A stretch of DNA of 8,047 nt from Propionibacteriaceae bacterium. Lineage in GTDB: Bacteria > Actinomycetota > Actinomycetes > Propionibacteriales > Propionibacteriaceae. Position 1 is the stretch's first letter. The number at the start of each line of letters is the position of its first letter. Both the position numbers and the translations under genes were made by a program. The notes beneath the pieces are model-generated. The model was given only the letters and a program-made list of their open reading frames with translations, searched no databases and had not been told where the DNA came from. Shown piece by piece: positions 1-5,369 of this stretch. The stretch spans positions 1 to 8,047 of the forward strand of contig JAUMYR010000019.1 in assembly GCA_030528545.1 (NCBI GenBank). The letters run 5' to 3'.

Positions 1-2
1 AC

Positions 3-1124
3 GGGACTCCCCGCTTCTACGGTCACTCCTGGTGGTGGTTCCAGCACGGGCAGGGACGCGCATCCTCGTCCTGCCCCGTCCACGACGCCTCGCCGGACGA
101 ACCGGGAGCGCTGAGCGTCCTCCCGGCGATCGGCCTGCCCAGCGCGGCCGGGGTGGAGGCCGCGGGCTGGAGTTTGCCCTGGCTGCGCGATGGGCTGCCC
201 GATTCCTCCCCCACCCCCCTCGATGCTCCGCCGCCCGCGGGAAGCCCGCCAGCCCCGCTCCTAGTGTTCGCCGGGCTGCACGACGTGTTCCGCGACGACG
301 CCCTCGACCTCGCCGACGGCTGGCCGGTGCGCGCCGACGTGGTGGTCGGAGCCTGGCAGCACGACCTCGGACTGGTGCACCGCGACGGCGACGCGGCGCT
401 GCGGCGCCACCCGGCCCACCGCATCAAACCCGGGGTCTTCATCGCCGACTGGCTAGGCCGGACGCTCCGCGATCCCGACGCCGCCACACCCGGCAGCAGG
501 TACTTCGCCCTGGAGGGAACCGGGTCCTGGGCGCGTCCGGCCCCGGCCCGGCTGCCCTGCCCGCTGTCGGCGGTCCAGACCCGGTTTGTCGCCAACCCGC
601 ACCATCCGCACCCGTCCGCAATGGGCCCGGTGGATGTGCACGACGTCTCCCGCAGGGAGGACCTGGCCCGCTTCGTCTCCGACCCGGTGCGCCTCGCCAC
701 CGACGTTGTGGGACGCATCCTCGTGCGGCTATCCGGGTTGGCGGCGCACACCCTGGACGGAGAACCGGTCCGCGGCCCGCTGGACTGGTGCGTCCGCGTC
801 GCGCTGCGACCGGCACCGGCCGACCACGGCCACACCGAAGCCCGCCTGCTCCAGCTGGGCCACGCGCTCGTGCGCACCCCGGACTCCCACGCTCAGGTCG
901 AGCTGCCTTTGGTCGCGCGGCGCCTGCATCCCGGCGCACGGATCGAGGTGCACGTCTCGGCCCACCAGTTCCCCCTCTACGCCCGCGACCCCCAGGACGG
1001 CACCGAGCCCCTCACCGCCACCCGCCTGCGGCCCGCGCGGCGCCAGGTGCTTCAGGCGGCCGTCGAGCTGCCCCTGGCGGAGCTGGCGCCCGACCCCACC
1101 GAGCCCCAGGAGGCGCTTCGATGA
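3..1124 (+). CDS. CocE/NonD-type alpha/beta hydrolase (peptidase S15-like), 5'-truncated
   Basis: The frame is open from the left edge, so the gene starts outside the window; the 373 residues seen are the C-terminal part. Residues about 85-121 resemble the end of the hydrolase core: a hydrophobic strand leads into GLHD (Asp94), then VVVGAWQHD with His120, fitting the Asp and His of a Ser-His-Asp triad. The nucleophile Ser would lie upstream. Residues about 165-345 match the jelly-roll C-terminal domain of X-Pro dipeptidyl-peptidase/CocE proteins: YFALEGTGSW, then ARRLHPGARIEVHVSAHQFP and a RDPQDG turn, the family's 'GH.IRLEISS.DFPR.DRN..TG' block. The family cleaves peptides after X-Pro or hydrolyses esters and amides. 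Its stop overlaps the YcaO start (ATGA), so it is translationally coupled to a peptide-modifying enzyme; a role in leader removal, product trimming or self-protection is inference. An in-frame GTG at 153 exists, but conserved-looking sequence continues upstream, so it is probably not the start. Family call fairly secure; substrate unknown. Confidence 0.72.
   Translation, partial: GTPRFYGHSWWWFQHGQGRASSSCPVHDASPDEPGALSVLPAIGLPSAAGVEAAGWSLPWLRDGLPDSSPTPLDAPPPAGSPPAPLLVFAGLHDVFRDDALDLADGWPVRADVVVGAWQHDLGLVHRDGDAALRRHPAHRIKPGVFIADWLGRTLRDPDAATPGSRYFALEGTGSWARPAPARLPCPLSAVQTRFVANPHHPHPSAMGPVDVHDVSRREDLARFVSDPVRLATDVVGRILVRLSGLAAHTLDGEPVRGPLDWCVRVALRPAPADHGHTEARLLQLGHALVRTPDSHAQVELPLVARRLHPGARIEVHVSAHQFPLYARDPQDGTEPLTATRLRPARRQVLQAAVELPLAELAPDPTEPQEALR
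1108..1113 (+). promoter_or_regulatory. Ribosome binding site for the YcaO gene
   Basis: A perfect AGGAGG lies 7 nt before the ATG at 1121, inside the last codons of the hydrolase gene. It fixes the YcaO start at 1121, although that frame is open, by chance of high GC, for about 1.1 kb upstream. Confidence 0.85.
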
Positions 1125-2491
1125 CCCCCAGCCCGCATCACCCGTTCGCCTCCGATGGGCGACCCCAGCGAGACCTCGGCGCCGCGGTCGACCCGCTATG
1201 CGGCATCGTCACGGCGCTGCGCTCCCCCGACACCCCGAGTGGGGCACCAGAGGATTTCCTCTGCGTCGTCGCCGAGGTCGCCGACACCCGCCACCATGGC
1301 GGCTGGTACGCCGACCGGATCGCCGCCGGGACCGCCTTCGGAGACCCGGACCGGGCCCGCAACGCCGCGATCGGGGAGGCCTTCGAACGCTACTGCGGCA
1401 ATTTCCTGCCCCCGCTCACCGCCCCCACCAGCCACGCGACCCTCACATCCCGGGGCAAGGCCGCGCTCGGCCCGGACGACCTGCCGAGGTGGTCGGACGA
1501 GCAGCTCACCCGCCCAGGCTTCGCCTACCGCGAGTTCACCGGCGACACCGAGGTCGAGTGGGTCCCGGGTGTGGACGCCAACGGCGCCGAAACCTGGGCG
1601 CCCGCGTCCTGGGTCTATCTCAACTATCACCACGGTGTCCGCCGCCAGCTGCCCCGGATCAACCACCTGAACTATTCGGGGATCGCGACCGGCAGCTCGC
1701 CTGCCGATGCGGCGCGGCGGGCGCTGGCCGAACTGGTCGAACGGGACGCCATGGTCACCTGGTGGTACTCGGGAGCCGGGGCCGCCGGGCTAGACCAGGA
1801 GACGATCCCCGGTTTCAGCCAGCGGTGGCGGGGCGGGCCCCTCAGCGTCGATCTCGTCGTCGTGCCGACCGACCTTCCCCTCATCGTGGTCGGGGCCTAT
1901 GTGTTCGACGAACGCACCGGGGTGCCCGCCTCCGGTTTCGCCGCGGCCCCGGACGCCGCCAGCGCGGCGGAGAAAGCCAGCCAGGAAGCCCTCCAGGTCT
2001 GGATCGCCTCGTCCGGGCTGCTGAACCCCGACGGGTCCAGCTGGCGGGCGATCACCGAGGGCATCCTGGCCCGCCGGGTCTATTTCCCCTACCGGGAGAA
2101 CCGGGCCTACCTCGACGACGCCGGTGACGGCTTCCGCCACGTGAAGGACCTCGCGGCCCAGACCCAGCTCTGGCTCGATCCGCGGATGCTGGCCCACGCC
2201 CACCGGTTCACCTCCCCCACCTCCATGGTCTCGGCGGACGAGCTGGGCACCGGCAGCATCGACGATGTGGTGGCGACCCTCACCGGGCGGGGCCACCCGC
2301 CGGTCGCCTTCGACCTGACCACGCCCGATGTCGCCGAGATCGGTGCCGCGACCGTGCGGGTACTGGCCCCCGGCCTGCAACCCAACGCCCCCGCCGGGTA
2401 CCAGTACCTCGGCACCGAGCGCCTGCACCAGCGCAAACAGGAGCTGGCCCCCGGCGCCGCCCCGGTCCTGGCCCCACCCCCACACAATTAG
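1121..2491 (+). CDS. YcaO-domain azoline-forming cyclodehydratase (TOMM 'D protein')
   Basis: This 456-residue protein has the YcaO fold from about residue 20 to 430. YcaO enzymes use ATP to activate a peptide amide; in TOMM pathways this cyclises Cys, Ser or Thr into thiazoline or oxazoline. ATP/Mg-binding blocks are visible: EAFER at 86-90 (the ExxER of the Sx3ExxER motif, with Ala in the Ser position), AELVERD at 203-209, and KASQEALQVW at 285-294. The end LAPGLQPNAPAGYQYLGTERL matches the conserved YcaO C-terminal block. The protein then ends in PVLAPPPHN, proline-rich but not the PxPxP usual in azoline-forming YcaOs. No E1/ThiF-like domain is fused; at about 450 residues it is a stand-alone D protein needing a separate peptide-recognition partner, which the window lacks. 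The start overlaps the hydrolase stop (ATGA) behind a strong AGGAGG; the dehydrogenase gene follows after 11 nt. A thioamide- or amidine-forming YcaO is possible, but the adjacent azoline oxidase argues for azole formation. Confidence 0.92.
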   Translation: MTPSPHHPFASDGRPQRDLGAAVDPLCGIVTALRSPDTPSGAPEDFLCVVAEVADTRHHGGWYADRIAAGTAFGDPDRARNAAIGEAFERYCGNFLPPLTAPTSHATLTSRGKAALGPDDLPRWSDEQLTRPGFAYREFTGDTEVEWVPGVDANGAETWAPASWVYLNYHHGVRRQLPRINHLNYSGIATGSSPADAARRALAELVERDAMVTWWYSGAGAAGLDQETIPGFSQRWRGGPLSVDLVVVPTDLPLIVVGAYVFDERTGVPASGFAAAPDAASAAEKASQEALQVWIASSGLLNPDGSSWRAITEGILARRVYFPYRENRAYLDDAGDGFRHVKDLAAQTQLWLDPRMLAHAHRFTSPTSMVSADELGTGSIDDVVATLTGRGHPPVAFDLTTPDVAEIGAATVRVLAPGLQPNAPAGYQYLGTERLHQRKQELAPGAAPVLAPPPHN

Positions 2492-2497
2492 GGAAAG
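2491..2497 (+). promoter_or_regulatory. Weak ribosome binding site for the SagB-type gene
   Basis: GGGAAAG lies 5 nt before the ATG at 2503 and begins on the last base of the YcaO stop codon. It is a weaker Shine-Dalgarno than those of the neighbouring genes. Together with the 11-nt gap it suggests re-initiation by ribosomes that have just finished the YcaO gene. Confidence 0.5.
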
Positions 2498-2502
2498 ACG
2501 AG

Positions 2503-3612
2503 ATGCCGCACACCACCGACGCCCTGGAACGCGCCGACCTGCTGGCGGGCCTGGACCCGCTGCCGCTTTCCCAGGCCCTGCTCGATGTCCTACGGGCGGG
2601 GCTCGGCAGCGACCCGGACCGCCCCGACGCCCGCCTGCGCAGGGTGCCGTCGGCGGGCGCCCTGCACCCGGTGCGGGTCTACCTCGACCAGCACCGGGAT
2701 GGGCGGGCCGAGACCGTGCGCTGGTATCCCCACGGCGGACTGGTTCCGCTGTCGACCCGCCGGGCCACGCCCCCCGAACGGGTCGACGTCGTCCTGGTCG
2801 CCGCCCCGGCCCGCACCATCGCCAAGTACGGCGATCGCGCCCTGACCCCCGTGGTGCTAGATGTCGGCTACGCCTTCAGCGCGCTGTCGCACGCCGCGTC
2901 CGCCCACGGTCTTGAGCTGGCCCCGGCCCCCGGCTTCCAGGCTCCAGACTGTGGCGGCGCCGCGCTGGCAGCGCTCCGCGTCGGCGCTCCGGCCCACCGG
3001 CCGGTTCCCGTCAGCCGTCCCGAACCGGACGGGGGGCATCCCGGTGGCCTGGTCGAGGCTGCGCTGCACGAGCTGGCGCGCTACCCGCTCACCTCTCCGC
3101 TGCCAACCTCCCAGGTGTCCCACGAGGCCATCGCCACCCGGCGCAGCGCCCCGCTGGAGGCGCTGGCAACCGGCTTCGACCTGGGCAAGGCCCTGCCCTT
3201 CTTCCGGGATGGGCTGGCGCGGCAATTCCGTTTCGGGGTCAGGGCCCACGTCGCCACCGCGAAGGGGCTGTTCGCATGGTGCGAGGGTCACTGGAAACGG
3301 GTGAGCCATCGCGACGAACGCCCCGGGCTCGCCACACGCGCCGCCCATCAGCGGCAGTTGGCCGATGTCGCGGCGCTGGTCCTGTTCACCGCACCCCCGG
3401 CCGCCGCGCTGGGTAGTGCGGACTATCTGGCCTCCCGCTTCGCCATCGCCCACGCGGGCTACTCGCTGTGTGTCCGCGCCGCCGGATACGGCCTAGGGGC
3501 CCGCCCGATCGGGGGGTGGAGCGGACCGCCCGCTCCGGGAGTCTGGGAAGGCGGCGAGGCGATCGTCCACGCCGTCGCCCTCGGCGAGGTGGAAACGGAG
3601 CCTGCCCGATGA
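2503..3612 (+). CDS. SagB/ThcOx-type FMN-dependent azoline dehydrogenase, two nitroreductase-like halves
   Basis: This 369-residue protein belongs to the SagB/ThcOx branch of the nitroreductase superfamily, which uses FMN to oxidise azolines to azoles in TOMM peptides. The N-terminal half (about 17-165) has VPSAGALHP at 48-56, the family's FMN-contacting 'PSAG..HP' segment, and AKYGDRALTPVVLDVGYAF from 107, with the Lys108-Tyr109 pair known to matter for TOMM dehydrogenases. The C-terminal half (about 205-365) looks like a second nitroreductase unit: ATRRSAPLEAL at 211-221, ADVAALVLFTAP at 287-298, a helix RFAIAHAGYSLCVRAAGYGL from 312, then GARPIGGWSG. It lacks a Lys-Tyr motif. The two halves may form a pseudo-dimer carrying one or two FMN sites. 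The position directly after the YcaO gene, with an ATGA overlap into the first transporter gene, supports coordinated azoline formation, oxidation and export. A nitroreductase acting on another substrate cannot be excluded, but context makes azoline oxidation most likely. Confidence 0.85.
   Translation: MPHTTDALERADLLAGLDPLPLSQALLDVLRAGLGSDPDRPDARLRRVPSAGALHPVRVYLDQHRDGRAETVRWYPHGGLVPLSTRRATPPERVDVVLVAAPARTIAKYGDRALTPVVLDVGYAFSALSHAASAHGLELAPAPGFQAPDCGGAALAALRVGAPAHRPVPVSRPEPDGGHPGGLVEAALHELARYPLTSPLPTSQVSHEAIATRRSAPLEALATGFDLGKALPFFRDGLARQFRFGVRAHVATAKGLFAWCEGHWKRVSHRDERPGLATRAAHQRQLADVAALVLFTAPPAAALGSADYLASRFAIAHAGYSLCVRAAGYGLGARPIGGWSGPPAPGVWEGGEAIVHAVALGEVETEPAR
3597..3600 (+). promoter_or_regulatory. 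Ribosome binding site for the first ABC gene
   Basis: GGAG lies 8 nt before the ATG at 3609, within the last codons of the dehydrogenase gene. It supports a start in the ATGA overlap rather than at the upstream in-frame position 3468, which would overlap the dehydrogenase gene by 145 nt. Confidence 0.6.
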
Positions 3613-5369
3613 TCCCCCGCCGCCTGCTGGTGCTGACCCTGCGGGTCAAGTGGCATGTCCTGGCGTCCATCGTGGCGATCCTGCTCGTCACCTCGACCTA
3701 CCTGGCCACGGCGCTAGCGACCGCGACCGCCCTCGGCACCCTCACCAGGGGCGAGGCGTCCGAGACCCTGGCGTGGATCGCCATCGTGGCCGCGACCGTG
3801 CTGGCCCGGGCCGTGCTGATTCCCGTCCGCACCGCGATCACCGCTTCCGCGGGGCTGGCTGTGCGCCGCATCCTGCGGGACGACCTATTGCGCCAGGTCA
3901 TGGCTCTCGGGCCGGAGTGGGCCTCCAAGAGCCGCCTCGGAGCGGCCCAGGCCACCATCGTGGAGGGTGTGGATGGGCTAGACCCCTATTACAGTGAGTA
4001 TCTGCCGCAGCTGGTGGTCACCCTGACCCTGCCCGCCGGGATCGTCACCGGCGTCTGGCTGCTCCACCCACCCTCGGCCATCTTCCTCGCCTGCTGCCTG
4101 CTGGTGACCCTGGTCGTCCCCCGGTTCAAGGACGCGGCGATGCTGCGCCAGGGCAGCGAACGGTGGCGCGCCTACGTCGAACTCAGCGCGGACTACCTGG
4201 AGGCCATGAGGGGCATCCCGACGCTGCGCACCTTCGGGGCCGCCGAGCGCCGCCGGGACCTGCTGGAGGCCCGCAGCACCGGGGTGTACCGGGCCACGAT
4301 GCGTCCGCTGCGCACCTCGTTGCTGGAGAACGGGATCACGGTCGGGTTCACGCTCTTCGGCACCTTCGGCGCGGTCTTCCTGGCGACCCTCGCCGCGACC
4401 CGCGGCCAGTTGCCCGGCGCCCACGTCCTGTATGTGCTGATGCTCTCGGTGGAGTGCTTCCGCCCGGTGCGGGACCTGGCGAAGGCCTGGCACGCGGGTT
4501 ACCTGGGGCTCACCGCCTCCGACGGTGTGGACGCGATCCTGCGCGCGACACCGGCGGTCGCCGACACCGGCACCGGAACCCTCTCCCTCGGCGGACCCGC
4601 CGAAGTATCGGTGCACGAGGGCACCTACACCTACCCCGCGGCCGCCCGGCCCGCGCTCGACCGGGTGTCGGCGCGGATCCCGGCCGGGCAGCTGACCGCC
4701 ATCGTCGGGGCATCCGGCGCGGGCAAGTCCACCTTCGCCGCGCTGATCTCGCGTCGCCTCGACCCGGATTCGGGACGGGTCGAGATCGGCGGCACCGACC
4801 TGCGCCGGGTGAGTCTGGCGTCCCTGCGGGCGAACCTGGCCGTGGTCGGGCAGCGCACCCGGCTGTTCCACGACACGGTCGCGGCCAATGTCCGCCTCGG
4901 GGCCCCCGAAGCCACCGACGACGAGGTCCGTGCGGCCCTGGCCGAGGCCGACGCGCTCGGCTTCGTGGAGGAACTGCCCGAGGGTATCCACACCATGCTG
5001 TCCGAGGACGCCACCACGCTGTCCGGCGGTCAGCGGCAGCGCCTCGCGCTCGCCCGGGCCCTGATCCGCCGCACCCCGGTACTGCTGCTGGACGAGCCGA
5101 CCTCGAACGTCGACCGGCACTCCGACGCCCACATCATGGGTACCCTGAGGTCCCTGACGCCCCGCCACACGATCGTCGTCATCGCCCACCGCCTGGAGAG
5201 CGTCATGACGGCAGACCAGGTGATCGTCTTCGACTCTGGCCGGATCGTGGAGCAGGGCGAGCCCGGTGCTCTCGTCTCCTCCGGTGGGGCCCTGGCGGCC
5301 CTGCTGCGCGACGAACGAACCCGCCAGGAACCGGCCGCCGCGCCCCAGGAGGTGTCTCGTGCGTGGTGA
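3609..5369 (+). CDS. CydD-like ABC half-transporter (permease plus ATPase)
   Basis: This complete 586-residue exporter half has an N-terminal six-helix membrane domain and a C-terminal ATPase. Likely membrane helices lie near 17-45, 52-73, 136-152, 155-171, 242-264 and 269-285. The stretch VEGVDGLDPYYSEYLPQL at 118-135 is close to the 'GVDALDGYFARYLPQ' hallmark of CydD proteins, which pair with CydC. The ATPase (about 330-570) has Walker A GASGAGKST at 367-375, Q-loop Gln415, signature LSGGQ at 471-475, Walker B VLLLDEP at 491-497 with catalytic Glu496, D-loop SNVD and switch His527, so it looks catalytically intact. CydDC of E. coli is a heterodimeric inner-membrane transporter needed for cytochrome bd assembly. 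Here no cyd oxidase genes are seen and the gene is coupled by ATGA to a peptide-modification gene, so export of, or resistance to, the modified peptide is inferred. The final 11 nt overlap the next gene, its presumed partner. Confidence 0.92.
   Translation: MIPRRLLVLTLRVKWHVLASIVAILLVTSTYLATALATATALGTLTRGEASETLAWIAIVAATVLARAVLIPVRTAITASAGLAVRRILRDDLLRQVMALGPEWASKSRLGAAQATIVEGVDGLDPYYSEYLPQLVVTLTLPAGIVTGVWLLHPPSAIFLACCLLVTLVVPRFKDAAMLRQGSERWRAYVELSADYLEAMRGIPTLRTFGAAERRRDLLEARSTGVYRATMRPLRTSLLENGITVGFTLFGTFGAVFLATLAATRGQLPGAHVLYVLMLSVECFRPVRDLAKAWHAGYLGLTASDGVDAILRATPAVADTGTGTLSLGGPAEVSVHEGTYTYPAAARPALDRVSARIPAGQLTAIVGASGAGKSTFAALISRRLDPDSGRVEIGGTDLRRVSLASLRANLAVVGQRTRLFHDTVAANVRLGAPEATDDEVRAALAEADALGFVEELPEGIHTMLSEDATTLSGGQRQRLALARALIRRTPVLLLDEPTSNVDRHSDAHIMGTLRSLTPRHTIVVIAHRLESVMTADQVIVFDSGRIVEQGEPGALVSSGGALAALLRDERTRQEPAAAPQEVSRAW
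5347..5352 (+). promoter_or_regulatory. Ribosome binding site deciding the GTG start of the second ABC gene
   Basis: A perfect AGGAGG stands 6 nt before the GTG at 5359. It places the start inside the end of the first ABC gene and rules against in-frame starts further upstream, such as 5266, whose predicted residues do not look like a transporter N-terminus. Confidence 0.85.

Noticed and set aside
32..1120. Long open frame upstream of and in frame with the YcaO gene, which could suggest a large N-terminal fusion domain.
   Set aside because: The translation is Arg/Pro/Ala-rich low complexity typical of off-frame GC-rich DNA. It overlaps the real hydrolase reading frame, and a perfect AGGAGG plus ATG marks the YcaO start at 1121.
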